Source: Burkholderiales bacterium
Lineage (GTDB): Bacteria; Pseudomonadota; Gammaproteobacteria; Burkholderiales; UBA11063
Assembly (NCBI GenBank): GCA_026461645.1
Contig: JAPJMP010000100.1
Location: 1-8,384, forward strand
Reading direction: 5' to 3'
DNA length: 8,384 nt
This document shows positions 1 to 7,350 of the stretch, one piece after another. Below the pieces are notes generated by a model. The model ran no database searches. It was not told the origin of the DNA and saw only the letters and a program-made list of their open reading frames with translations. The first letter of the stretch is position 1. Every line of letters starts with the position of its first letter. A program made the position numbers and the translations under genes.

Positions 1-570
1 ACGCTAAATAAATTAACCGCGCCGATTTTGTCTTTTACTAGTGAGCAAGTTTCCGATTATTATCAAATAGACAAGCAAGACTCAATACACTTACAAAACT
101 TTGCTGATATTACTGGGGTTTGGCAGGAATTAGTAACACGCTTAAATCTGTCTGATAATGCCAACTTGTTGGCATGGCAAACAAGTTGGGAAAATTTATT
201 TGCCATTCGCGATGCTTTATTAAAAGCGATCGAAGAGCAGCGGGCATTGGGCTTAATAAAGCATCCCCTAGAAGCTCGTTTAGAAGTTTGTTTAGATATA
301 AATCAAGAAGTGCTAGTTAAAGTAATGCAATATGTGACTAGTGCTGGGCGCTTAACAGGTCAAAACTTAGCACTATTTTTAAAAGAATTTTTAATTGTAT
401 CGCAAGTTGAGCTGCATGATAATCAAACTGATTTGCAGGCAACTCAAGTGCCGGGATTGTTTGTAAGCGTGACACAAGCGCAGGGCATTAAGTGCCCACG
501 TTGTTGGAAATATGATGTAAACAAACATATCCATAATTTATGCACAGAGTGTCAGATAATTCTTGGTTGA
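1..570 (+). CDS. ileS: Isoleucyl-tRNA synthetase, C-terminal part (5' end outside window)
   Basis: This is the 3' end of the class I aminoacyl-tRNA synthetase that charges tRNA-Ile in the cytoplasm. The frame is open from base 1 (TLNKLTAPILSFTSE), which matches the anticodon-binding helical domain of IleS, where an L-x-P-(I/V)-LSFT-x-E segment is typical. A TTG at 28 is internal and is not the real start. About 189 codons are visible. The last 35 residues form the zinc ribbon of bacterial IleS: a CPRCW pair (Cys codons at 493 and 502) and a CTEC pair (541 and 550). The C-terminus is therefore intact and ends in TGA, the only non-TAA stop of the complete genes here. In many Gammaproteobacteria lspA follows ileS; here a sugar-nucleotide dehydrogenase follows after 43 nt. 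Identification is firm; only the 5' extent is unknown. Confidence 0.95.
   Translation, partial: TLNKLTAPILSFTSEQVSDYYQIDKQDSIHLQNFADITGVWQELVTRLNLSDNANLLAWQTSWENLFAIRDALLKAIEEQRALGLIKHPLEARLEVCLDINQEVLVKVMQYVTSAGRLTGQNLALFLKEFLIVSQVELHDNQTDLQATQVPGLFVSVTQAQGIKCPRCWKYDVNKHIHNLCTECQIILG
161..189. repeat. Perfect 10-bp inverted repeat within ileS
   Basis: CCAACTTGTT at 161-170 is exactly the reverse complement of AACAAGTTGG at 180-189, separated by a 9-nt loop. An alternative smaller hairpin, TGCCAA (159-164), loop CTTG, TTGGCA (169-174), shares bases with the left arm, so the two could not form together. It lies in coding sequence for the segment ANLLAWQTSW and has no T-run after it, so it is not a typical terminator. 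Function is unknown and chance is quite possible. Confidence 0.5.
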
Positions 571-613
571 TTAGAATTTAAGATTAATTTTTTAATTTTA
601 GGGTTAATATAAG

Positions 614-1897
614 ATGCATAATAGAAAAATTTCGGTAATTGGTTTAGGTTATGTTGGGCTTCCAGTTGTAGTAGCTTTTGGACAACAGCAGCATTGTATT
701 GGATTTGATATTAATCCTAAGAGAATTAATGAATTACAAAATAAGCACGATCATACTCATGAAGTTGCTGCCTCTGAATTAGAGAAAGCCAATATTACTT
801 TTACCAATAATATTGAAGAGCTTAAATTGGCTGATTTTCATATAGTAGCAGTGCCAACCCCAGTAGATGCGGCTAATCGACCTGATTTAAGCCCGTTGCA
901 AGCTGTATCTCATACTGTTGGGTTAGCACTCAAAAAGGGTGATATTGTAGTTTATGAATCAACGGTTTATCCTGGTGTTACTGAAGATTTTTGTGTGCCT
1001 ATTTTAGAGCAATACTCTAATTTAAAGTGTGGTATAGATTTTACTGTTGGTTACTCACCAGAGAGAATTAATCCAAGCGATAAAACTAAAGTTTTTACAC
1101 AAATAAAGAAAATAGTTTCAGGACAAGATGAAGCTACACTGAATATAGTTGCTGATGTCTACGCTAGTGTTGTCGTCGCTGGAATTCATAAGGCTAGCAG
1201 TATCAAGGTGGCTGAAGCAGCAAAAGTAATTGAAAACACACAAAGAGATTTGAATATTGCCTTAATGAATGAGTTAGCTGTTATTTTTGAACGAATGGAA
1301 ATTGATACGCTAGAAGTGCTTGAGGCTGCTGGCACCAAATGGAACTTCTTACCTTTTAGACCAGGTTTAGTTGGCGGTCATTGCATTGGAGTTGACCCTT
1401 ATTATTTAACTTATAAAGCTGAAATTTTAGGATATATTCCTCAGGTTATTTTAGCAGGCAGAAGAATAAATGATAATATGGGGCGTTATATAGCGCGTAA
1501 AGGCGTTAAAATGCTAATTCAATCAGGTCAGTCAATGTTAAATGCCAATGCTATAGTCCTAGGTTTAACTTTTAAAGAGAATTGTCCTGATTTGCGTAAT
1601 TCTAAAGTAATTGATATTATAAATGAATTAATTGATTACAAGGTTGAAGTAGCAGTACACGATCCACTGGCCGATAACGCAGAAGCACAACAAGAGTATG
1701 GTGTAAACTTATTAGAATGGGATAAATTACCCATGACTAACTTACTAATTATTGCAGTAGGGCATGATGAATATAAAAAACTTAACTTGGATAAATTGTT
1801 AAGCAAAATAAAACCCGGTAGTGTAATTCTCGATGTTAAATCAATTTTGCCTAAAGATAAACTCATGCAGTTAGGATATAATTTTTGGCGTTTATAA
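614..1897 (+). CDS. tviB: UDP-N-acetylhexosamine 6-dehydrogenase, TviB/WbpA (VipA) type
   Basis: Cytoplasmic NAD-dependent nucleotide-sugar dehydrogenase of the UDP-Glc/UDP-HexNAc dehydrogenase family, expected to oxidise C6 of UDP-GlcNAc (or UDP-GalNAc) to the uronic acid for polysaccharide synthesis. Over 427 residues it shows the N-terminal Rossmann motif GLGYVGLP (10-17), SPE near 148-150, the central AAKVIENTQRD segment (Lys204, Asn208), the catalytic cysteine in GGHCIGVDP (Cys257), and the C-terminal domain motif GLTFKENCPDLRNS (317-330, Lys321). Length is usual for the family (about 425). The stretch FLPFRPGLVGGHCIG and the N-terminus favour the TviB/WbpA branch over UDP-glucose dehydrogenase, but the exact substrate cannot be read from sequence. 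The start has an AGGG (600-603) 10 nt upstream, a modest ribosome-binding site. It heads the cassette, 21 nt before the next gene. The WbpB-like gene at 7351 could use its product. Confidence 0.92.
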   Translation: MHNRKISVIGLGYVGLPVVVAFGQQQHCIGFDINPKRINELQNKHDHTHEVAASELEKANITFTNNIEELKLADFHIVAVPTPVDAANRPDLSPLQAVSHTVGLALKKGDIVVYESTVYPGVTEDFCVPILEQYSNLKCGIDFTVGYSPERINPSDKTKVFTQIKKIVSGQDEATLNIVADVYASVVVAGIHKASSIKVAEAAKVIENTQRDLNIALMNELAVIFERMEIDTLEVLEAAGTKWNFLPFRPGLVGGHCIGVDPYYLTYKAEILGYIPQVILAGRRINDNMGRYIARKGVKMLIQSGQSMLNANAIVLGLTFKENCPDLRNSKVIDIINELIDYKVEVAVHDPLADNAEAQQEYGVNLLEWDKLPMTNLLIIAVGHDEYKKLNLDKLLSKIKPGSVILDVKSILPKDKLMQLGYNFWRL

Positions 1898-1918
1898 ATA
1901 CTTATTGAAGAGTGCTTT

Positions 1919-2812
1919 ATGATACAAGGTTTAAATATATTAATAACTGGTGCAACTGGTTTTATTGCTTATAATTTGGCTGTTAAATTAAGTGCAAAGA
2001 ATAATGTATATTGTATCGTAAGAACAAGTAGTGATACAACCAAGTTAGCAATAAATAAAAACATTAAATTAATTACTTATAATGGTGAAATAGCCGATTT
2101 GTATCAGCAATTATCAGCAATTAAAATAGATTTAACCTATCACCTAGCATCGTTATTTATTGCCGAACATAAAATGGAACAAATTGATCAATTAATTGAC
2201 TCGAATATTAAATTTTCAACACAATTAGTTGATGTTATAGTGCAATTGGGTTGTACTAATTTTGTTAATACAGGAACAGCGTGGCAGCATTTTAATGGCA
2301 ATCAGTATAATCCTGTATGTTTATACGCTGCAAGTAAACAGGCGTTTATGGATATCTTAGAATTCTATATTCAGGCCAAAAATTTAAGTGTGGTTAATCT
2401 TAAAATATATGATACCTATGGTTATGGTGATGAAAGAAAAAAACTGTTTTGGCTGTTTAAGAATTTGGCTAAAACTAATGCTAGTGCCGACATGCCACCT
2501 GGAGAACAACGATTAAATTTAGTCTATATTCTTGATGTAATTACTGCATTTGAGCAGGCGGGAATTATGCTACTAAATAAAACTAATGTTGTAAACCAAA
2601 CATACGGTATTTATGCAGATAATGATTATTCATTAAAAGAGTTAGCACATTATTTTGAAACTGTAACTAAATCTAAGTTAAATTTAAATTGGGGTGTTAA
2701 GTCTTACCGCCAAAGAGAGGTGATGGTGCCAAACACCTTTTTACCTAAAGTTCCACAATGGGAAGCTAAAATTGATATTTTAAATGGAATTAAACTACTT
2801 GTTAAGGAATAA
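1919..2812 (+). CDS. Extended SDR reductase/epimerase, abequose/6-deoxytalose synthase type
   Basis: NAD(P)-dependent extended short-chain dehydrogenase, 297 residues. The nucleotide-binding motif is GATGFIA (11-17), with Ala17 where most members have the third Gly. The active site is visible: the NTGTAW segment (117-122, supplying the catalytic Thr) and YAASK (Tyr136, Lys140). [13 protein letters not shown] and [15 protein letters not shown] (194-207) resemble the group with CDP-abequose/paratose synthases and the dTDP-4-keto-6-deoxyhexose 4-reductases that make dTDP-D-fucose or dTDP-6-deoxy-L-talose. With rmlA, rmlC and rmlB directly downstream and no rmlD in the window, I infer a 4-keto reductase acting on a dTDP-4-keto-6-deoxysugar; acting on a UDP-sugar from the upstream dehydrogenase is the alternative. 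A good Shine-Dalgarno, GAAGAG (1907-1912), sits 6 nt before the ATG. Only 5 nt separate it from rmlA. The enzyme class is sure, the substrate is not. Confidence 0.82.
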   Translation: MIQGLNILITGATGFIAYNLAVKLSAKNNVYCIVRTSSDTTKLAINKNIKLITYNGEIADLYQQLSAIKIDLTYHLASLFIAEHKMEQIDQLIDSNIKFSTQLVDVIVQLGCTNFVNTGTAWQHFNGNQYNPVCLYAASKQAFMDILEFYIQAKNLSVVNLKIYDTYGYGDERKKLFWLFKNLAKTNASADMPPGEQRLNLVYILDVITAFEQAGIMLLNKTNVVNQTYGIYADNDYSLKELAHYFETVTKSKLNLNWGVKSYRQREVMVPNTFLPKVPQWEAKIDILNGIKLLVKE

Positions 2813-2817
2813 TAATT

Positions 2818-3708
2818 GTGCTTGAGCAAAATTTAAACATCAAAAAATATAAGGGGATCATATTAGCTGGCGGAAGTGGTACTAGACTATTTCCTGCAAC
2901 GCAAACTATATCCAAACAATTATTACCAGTTTATGACAAGCCAATGATTTATTATTCATTGTCAATTTTATTGTTAGCCGAGATTTATGAAATTTTAATT
3001 ATTTCAACGCCAGTTGATATCGATAGGTTTAAAACTTTACTCGGTGATGGAAGTAGATTTGGAATCAAAATTGATTATGCTATTCAAGATTCCCCTCGTG
3101 GTCTTGCAGATGCTTTTATTGTTGGTGAAAGTTTTTTAAATGGTTCTCCAGCATGTCTTATATTAGGGGACAATATTTTTTATGGTAGCGGAATCACTGA
3201 AATTTTAAAAGCAGCACAAACTAATTCTGGTGCAACAGTTTTTGCCTATAATGTTGCTGATCCAGAGCGTTATGGAGTGGTTGAGTTTGATATAAATAAT
3301 AAGGCCCTAAGTATTGAAGAAAAACCAGCACAACCGAAGTCCTCCTTTGCTGTTACAGGGCTATATTTTTATGATGCAAATGTGGTTACTTATGCTAAAA
3401 CGATTAAACCTTCTAAACGTGGAGAATTAGAAATAACTGATTTAAATAATATTTATATGCAGGCTAATAATTTAAATGTTCATACCTTAAAAAGAGGGTT
3501 TGCTTGGCTTGATACTGGAACCCATGAATCATTACTTGATGCTTCTAATTTTATTCATACAGTTGAAAAAAGGCAGGGAATTAAAATAGCATGTTTAGAA
3601 GAAATATGTTTATTAAAAGGTTTAATTAGTAAAGAAGATATTATAAAACTATTGCCACATATGGGTAAAAATACATATTCAGAATATTTAAGAAAGTTGG
3701 TTAAATAA
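2818..3708 (+). CDS. rmlA: Glucose-1-phosphate thymidylyltransferase
   Basis: First enzyme of the dTDP-deoxyhexose pathway: joins glucose-1-phosphate and dTTP to give dTDP-glucose and pyrophosphate, in the cytoplasm. The 296-residue protein has the nucleotidyltransferase signature GGSGTRL (18-24), the [15 protein letters not shown] segment (32-46), LGDN (116-119, Asp118 probably binding Mg), EEKP (167-170), GELEITDLN (202-210) and WLDTGT (230-235). All match RmlA/RfbA. The start is GTG at 2818, preceded by AAGGA (2804-2808) 9 nt upstream at the end of the previous gene. This adds about 11 residues before the KGIILAGG segment where most homologues begin, and no nearer in-frame start is visible, so the short extension looks genuine. 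It is 3 nt from rmlC and probably co-transcribed and translationally coupled. No key residue is missing. Confidence 0.96.
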   Translation: MLEQNLNIKKYKGIILAGGSGTRLFPATQTISKQLLPVYDKPMIYYSLSILLLAEIYEILIISTPVDIDRFKTLLGDGSRFGIKIDYAIQDSPRGLADAFIVGESFLNGSPACLILGDNIFYGSGITEILKAAQTNSGATVFAYNVADPERYGVVEFDINNKALSIEEKPAQPKSSFAVTGLYFYDANVVTYAKTIKPSKRGELEITDLNNIYMQANNLNVHTLKRGFAWLDTGTHESLLDASNFIHTVEKRQGIKIACLEEICLLKGLISKEDIIKLLPHMGKNTYSEYLRKLVK

Positions 3709-3711
3709 TCT

Positions 3712-4266
3712 ATGGAATTTATAACAACTAATATTAAAGATTTAATTGTGATTAAGCCAAAAGAGATCAATGATGAACGAGGGTTTTTTATTGAAACTTA
3801 CAAAGAATCAATATTTAAGCACAATAATATTCATACTAAATTTGTTCAAGATAATCACTCATCGTCCAAGTATGGAGTTTTACGTGGACTACATTATCAA
3901 TTAAATCCCAAACCACAAGTTAAATTAGTTAGATGCATTCAAGGGGAAATTTTTGATGTTGCGGTTGATTTAAGAAAGAATTCATCAACTTATTTACAGT
4001 GGGCTGGGTATATTTTATCTGAGCAAAATAAGCATATATTATATATACCCGATGGTTTTGCTCATGGGTTTTTGGCTTTATCGCCAGTTGCCCAAATTAT
4101 GTATAAGGTTTCAGGTGAGTATGATGCAAAACTCGATCGTGGTATAATTTATAATGACCCGCAAATAAATATTCAATGGCCACAAATAAATGGTAATTAT
4201 ATTCTATCAACCAAAGATTTAAACTTGCCTCAAGTAACTGCCGCGGAAAATAATTTTAGTGAGTAA
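3712..4266 (+). CDS. rmlC: dTDP-4-dehydrorhamnose 3,5-epimerase
   Basis: Cupin-fold epimerase converting dTDP-4-keto-6-deoxy-D-glucose to dTDP-4-keto-L-rhamnose. The 184 residues match the family length. Visible motifs are ERGFFIETY (22-30), FVQDNHSSSK (44-53), VLRGLHYQ (56-63) with the catalytic base His61, the VKLVRCIQGEIFDVAVDLR strand pair (70-88), PDGFAHGF (113-120), Tyr131 in the MYK segment as likely proton donor, and LSTKD (165-169), whose Asp169 pairs with the His in known structures. It therefore looks fully active. Its presence implies that the final sugar has the L-configuration (rhamnose, 6-deoxytalose or a relative) rather than D-fucose or D-quinovose derivatives. The start follows the rmlA stop by 3 nt with only a weak ribosome-binding site (GAAAG near 3692), so coupling to rmlA translation is likely. 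The order A-C-B differs from the common B-D-A-C arrangement. Confidence 0.96.
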   Translation: MEFITTNIKDLIVIKPKEINDERGFFIETYKESIFKHNNIHTKFVQDNHSSSKYGVLRGLHYQLNPKPQVKLVRCIQGEIFDVAVDLRKNSSTYLQWAGYILSEQNKHILYIPDGFAHGFLALSPVAQIMYKVSGEYDAKLDRGIIYNDPQINIQWPQINGNYILSTKDLNLPQVTAAENNFSE

Positions 4267-4277
4267 AATAATTAAGT

Positions 4278-5300
4278 ATGAATAATTTAATCTTTGTTAC
4301 TGGCGGAGCTGGATTTATTGGTTCAGCATTAATTCGCGAAATTATTAAAAACCATAATTATGAAGTTATTAATATTGATAAATTAACATATGCTGGTAAT
4401 TTGCAATCCTTAAAAGAGGTTGAGCAAAATAGCCGCTATAAATTTTTTCAATATGATATTGCTGATAAACAAAATATTCGGGAACTTTTTCTTAAATATC
4501 AGCCATGCGCAATTTTTAATTTAGCTGCTGAATCGCATGTAGATCGATCAATTATGGCGGCGCATGAATTTATTCAAACCAATATAGTTGGTACTTTTAC
4601 TTTGCTTGAATGTGCGCGAGAATATGTTGAGAGTTTAAACTTGCATAATAAATTTAAATTTATTCATATTTCAACAGATGAAGTTTATGGCTCGCTTGGT
4701 GAGAGTGGTTATTTTAATGAAAATACAGCGTATGATCCAAGATCTCCCTATTCATCGAGTAAAGCAAGCAGTGATTTATTAGTTAAAGCTTGGTACCACA
4801 CTTATAAGTTACCTACAATTATTACAAATTGTACTAATAATTATGGCCCATATCATTTTCCAGAAAAGTTAATTCCTTTAACGATTAATTGTGCACTTAA
4901 GTCTAAAAAAATTCCACTTTATGGCTCGGGTAAAAATATTCGTGATTGGTTATTTGTTGAAGACCATGCACGTGCATTAGTTTTAGTTTTAAATAAGGGA
5001 CAGGTGGGACAGAGTTATTGTATTGGTGGACAAAATGAAAAAACTAATTTACAAGTAGTAACAACTATTTGTAATATTTTAGATGAATTAAATCCACGAG
5101 TTGATGGCACCAGTTATAGTTCTTTGATTGAATATGTTACAGATAGAAAAGGCCATGATTTTCGTTATGCAATTGATGCGAGTAAAATTATTCAGCAATT
5201 AGGCTGGCAACCACAATTTAATTTTAATAGTGGAATTACAGCTACAGTTAAATGGTATTTAGCTAATCAGGATTGGGTTGATTCTTGCCATATTAATTAA
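4278..5300 (+). CDS. rmlB: dTDP-glucose 4,6-dehydratase
   Basis: NAD-dependent extended SDR that turns dTDP-glucose into dTDP-4-keto-6-deoxy-D-glucose, the branch point for dTDP-deoxyhexoses. In 340 residues the sequence shows GGAGFIGS (9-16), [11 protein letters not shown] (32-42), [12 protein letters not shown] (81-92), the dehydratase catalytic triplet in STDEVYG (Thr133, Asp134, Glu135), YSSSK (Tyr158, Lys162), [15 protein letters not shown] in the substrate-binding half, and [15 protein letters not shown] near the C-terminal third. These are diagnostic for RmlB/RfbB rather than UDP-glucose epimerases, which lack the DE pair. The length is at the short end of the family (340-360). It begins 11 nt after rmlC without a clear Shine-Dalgarno, which again suggests coupled translation. 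It is the last of the rml set here; no rmlD follows. Confidence 0.96.
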   Translation: MNNLIFVTGGAGFIGSALIREIIKNHNYEVINIDKLTYAGNLQSLKEVEQNSRYKFFQYDIADKQNIRELFLKYQPCAIFNLAAESHVDRSIMAAHEFIQTNIVGTFTLLECAREYVESLNLHNKFKFIHISTDEVYGSLGESGYFNENTAYDPRSPYSSSKASSDLLVKAWYHTYKLPTIITNCTNNYGPYHFPEKLIPLTINCALKSKKIPLYGSGKNIRDWLFVEDHARALVLVLNKGQVGQSYCIGGQNEKTNLQVVTTICNILDELNPRVDGTSYSSLIEYVTDRKGHDFRYAIDASKIIQQLGWQPQFNFNSGITATVKWYLANQDWVDSCHIN

Positions 5301-5328
5301 ATAAAAAGTATTTTATAGGTAAAATGTT

Positions 5329-6960
5329 ATGCACAACACTAAGACATATGTTAAATTGCAACAGCATTATGCAAAGCAGCAAACAAAAACGCTCAAAGAT
5401 TTATTTAATCAAGAGCCAGATCGCGCTGAAAAATTTAATCTTAAGGTTAATGGTTTAAATTTAGATTATGCCAAGAATAACATTACTTCCACCACAGTAG
5501 ACTTATTGCTTGAGTTGGCACAAGAGGTAAATATAGTAGATAAAATAAAAGCAATGTTCCATGGTCAAAAATTAAACAATACCGAAAATAGGGCGGTATT
5601 ACATACAGCACTTAGATCTAAAGCGCAATCAATAATGGTAGATGGTGTAAATGTAATGCAACCAATAACTGCAGTTTTAGAGCGAATGAAAAATTTTGCG
5701 CATAAATTGCATCAAAATATTCATTTAGGTTATTCTGGCAAAAACATAACTGATATTGTAAATATTGGAATTGGGGGTTCTGATTTAGGCCCAAATTTCG
5801 TGTGTGAGGCATTAAAACCATTTAGAAAAAATAATTTAAATGTACATTTTATTTCAAGTGTAGATGGTTATCACATTCTTGATTGTTTAAACTCTTTAAA
5901 TCATGAAACCACATTGTTCGTAATAGCTTCAAAGACTTTTACAACTCAAGAGACTATTACTAATGCACATACAGCACGCAATTGGTTTTTAAATAAAACT
6001 AATAACAATAAAGCCGCAATAAAAAATCATTTTATTGCTGCCTCAACTAACACTCAAGCAGTTAAAGAGTTTGGTATTGATCCAGATAATATGTTTGAAT
6101 TTTGGGACTTTGTTGGTGGGCGTTATAGCTTATGGTCGGCCATAGGAATTTCAATCATATTATACATTGGTTTTGATAATTTTGAGCAACTCCTAAGTGG
6201 TGCAAGAGACATGGATCAACACTTTTTAAATACCACCGATTTAACCAAAAACATGCCCGTAATTCTTGCGCTAATAGGTATTTGGTATATTAATTTTTAT
6301 AATTATTCTGCTTTGGTAATCTCACCATATAATACCCGTTTAAAAAAATTTCCAGCGTATATTCAACAATTGGAAATGGAGAGCAATGGTAAGAGTTTAG
6401 ATAAATATGGCAATAGCATTAATTATAAAACCTGTCCTATAATTTGGGGAGATAGTGGAATTAATGGCCAACATGCCTATTATCAATTATTACACCAAGG
6501 TACTAGTATTTATCCTATGGATATTATTTTAGCCTTATCAGACAAGTATAGCAACCTTGAACATAATCAAATTCTTCAAGCTAATGCAATAGCTCAAGCC
6601 GAAGCTTTTATGGTAGGTAAAACCTTTGATCAAGCTAAAGCAGAATTAATCCAGCAAAACTATCAAGGACAAAATATAGATATGCTTGCTAAACATAAAA
6701 TGTTTAATGGCAATCGACCAACAAATTTGCTCACATTTAATGAAATTTCACCAAACACCATTGGTAATTTAGTTGCATTATATGAGCATAAAACATTTGT
6801 TCAAGGAATAATTTGGCAGATTAATTCATTTGATCAGTGGGGCGTTGAACTGGGTAAGCAGTTAGCTAAAACAATTTTACACGACATTCAACAGCAAAAA
6901 GCTTCAGAGCATGACAGCTCAACTACTAAAATAATTAATAGTTGTATACACAATAAATAA
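5329..6960 (+). CDS. pgi: Glucose-6-phosphate isomerase
   Basis: Interconverts glucose-6-phosphate and fructose-6-phosphate in glycolysis and gluconeogenesis. In this setting it also balances glucose-1-P supply for RmlA with fructose-6-P supply for UDP-HexNAc. The 543-residue protein is of normal length for the bacterial/eukaryotic Pgi form. It has the sugar-isomerase (SIS) segment DIVNIGIGGSDLGP (142-155), SKTFTTQET (201-209), signature 1 around VGGRYSLWSAIGIS (262-275), the catalytic Glu351 in LEMESNGK, His382 in GQHAYYQ, and signature 2 from 489 to 510 ending in GVELGK (Lys510). All key residues are present. The tail after about residue 520 is polar, variable and rich in Gln, Ser and Thr. 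It starts 28 nt after rmlB; a modest TAGGT lies 8 nt before the ATG. Pgi genes are often found in or beside polysaccharide clusters, so membership of the cassette is plausible. Confidence 0.97.
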   Translation: MHNTKTYVKLQQHYAKQQTKTLKDLFNQEPDRAEKFNLKVNGLNLDYAKNNITSTTVDLLLELAQEVNIVDKIKAMFHGQKLNNTENRAVLHTALRSKAQSIMVDGVNVMQPITAVLERMKNFAHKLHQNIHLGYSGKNITDIVNIGIGGSDLGPNFVCEALKPFRKNNLNVHFISSVDGYHILDCLNSLNHETTLFVIASKTFTTQETITNAHTARNWFLNKTNNNKAAIKNHFIAASTNTQAVKEFGIDPDNMFEFWDFVGGRYSLWSAIGISIILYIGFDNFEQLLSGARDMDQHFLNTTDLTKNMPVILALIGIWYINFYNYSALVISPYNTRLKKFPAYIQQLEMESNGKSLDKYGNSINYKTCPIIWGDSGINGQHAYYQLLHQGTSIYPMDIILALSDKYSNLEHNQILQANAIAQAEAFMVGKTFDQAKAELIQQNYQGQNIDMLAKHKMFNGNRPTNLLTFNEISPNTIGNLVALYEHKTFVQGIIWQINSFDQWGVELGKQLAKTILHDIQQQKASEHDSSTTKIINSCIHNK

Positions 6961-6991
6961 AACTATAATTAAACAAGGCTTTTAAGTATTG

Positions 6992-6997
6992 TATAAT
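6992..6997 (+). promoter_or_regulatory. Putative -10 box for yhbY
   Basis: A consensus TATAAT lies in the 69-nt spacer between pgi and yhbY, the longest gap in the window. With 17-bp spacing the -35 position would be TTAAAC (6969-6974), only a 3/6 match, and no proper extended -10 TGn is present. Transcription would start near 7004, giving a leader of about 25 nt before the yhbY ATG. In such AT-rich DNA a -10 match has limited weight; the intergenic position and the leader length are the support. Confidence 0.4.
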
Positions 6998-7016
6998 TAT
7001 ATAAGAAATGTTTTTT

Positions 7017-7024
7017 GAGGGGGG
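7017..7024 (+). promoter_or_regulatory. G-rich Shine-Dalgarno site of yhbY
   Basis: GAGGGGGG ends 5 nt before the ATG at 7030 and is far stronger and more G-rich than the other ribosome-binding sites here. It fixes the yhbY start at 7030: the in-frame TTG at 7015 overlaps this site and would add MRGDS, which is not expected for the family. The site contains a run of six G, preceded two bases earlier by a run of six T (7011-7016). Confidence 0.75.
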
Positions 7025-7029
7025 ATAGT

Positions 7030-7329
7030 ATGAAAAGTTTAACCATAAAGCAAAGGCAATATTTAAAGGCTTTAGCGCATAAATTAAACCCAGTGGTTTT
7101 TGTTGGAGAGAAGGGCTTAACTGCTAGTGTTATAAAAGAGATAAATACTAATTTAAACGCCCATGAATTAATAAAAATTAGAATTTTTGGTGATTACAAA
7201 AAGTATAGAAATGAAGTGATAAGTGAAATAAATAGTCAAGTTGATGCTGCAGTAGTTCAGCATATTGGCAAACTATTGATTTTGTTTAAATCAAGTGATA
7301 ACAGTAAGATAACACTGCCCTTGAAATAA
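7030..7329 (+). CDS. yhbY: YhbY-family CRM-domain RNA-binding protein
   Basis: Small cytoplasmic RNA-binding protein of the CRS1/YhbY (CRM) domain family, associated in E. coli with the large ribosomal subunit precursor. From the ATG at 7030 it is 99 residues, close to the E. coli length (97). Family features in order: an LTIKQRQYLKALAH helix (4-17), LNPVVFVGEKGLT (19-31) carrying the GxxG-type loop GEKG (26-29), HELIKIRIFG, a VVQHIGKLLILF strand, and a C-terminal ITLPLK. It has its own strong Shine-Dalgarno and a possible promoter, so it may be expressed independently of the surrounding sugar genes. Elsewhere yhbY often sits next to rlmE (rrmJ) and ftsH; here it lies between pgi and a sugar oxidoreductase, with no functional link evident. 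Confidence 0.93.
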   Translation: MKSLTIKQRQYLKALAHKLNPVVFVGEKGLTASVIKEINTNLNAHELIKIRIFGDYKKYRNEVISEINSQVDAAVVQHIGKLLILFKSSDNSKITLPLK

Positions 7330-7350
7330 ACGCATATTGAAAGGTAAATC

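Noticed and set aside
28..570. A free-standing 180-residue gene starting at TTG 28
   Set aside because: The frame is open upstream to base 1 and the residues before 28 (TLNKLTAPI) continue the IleS match, so this is an internal part of ileS.
583..596. ATTAA/TTAAT hairpin after ileS as a terminator
   Set aside because: The stem is five A-T pairs only, too weak for an intrinsic terminator, and such motifs are common by chance in AT-rich spacers.
567..596. Promoter for tviB: TTGATT (567-572), 18-bp spacer, TTTAAT (591-596)
   Set aside because: Both boxes are near consensus, but the predicted start leaves only about a dozen bases before the tviB ATG, partly removing the ribosome-binding site. 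Not convincing enough to annotate.
1636..1866. Reverse-strand open frame inside tviB
   Set aside because: It lies fully within a well-supported gene with conserved motifs, has no recognisable domain, and looks like a shadow frame.
3555..3770. Reverse-strand open frame across the rmlA/rmlC junction
   Set aside because: It overlaps conserved coding sequence of both genes, is hydrophobic and low in information, and resembles no known family.
5285..5314. Promoter for pgi: TTGCCA (5285-5290), 18-bp spacer, TATTTT (5309-5314)
   Set aside because: The -35 is good (5/6) but the -10 is only 4/6 and the leader would be about 8 nt, placing the ribosome-binding site at or before the transcript start.
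5618..5821. Reverse-strand open frame inside pgi
   Set aside because: It lies antisense to the conserved Pgi core, with no family resemblance or independent start signal.
7015..7029. TTG at 7015 as the yhbY start
   Set aside because: It overlaps the strong G-rich Shine-Dalgarno that points to ATG 7030, and the extra residues MRGDS are not expected in the YhbY family.
6961..7029. Intrinsic terminator after pgi
   Set aside because: No GC-containing stem followed by a T-run was seen; the T6 run at 7011 has no hairpin before it.
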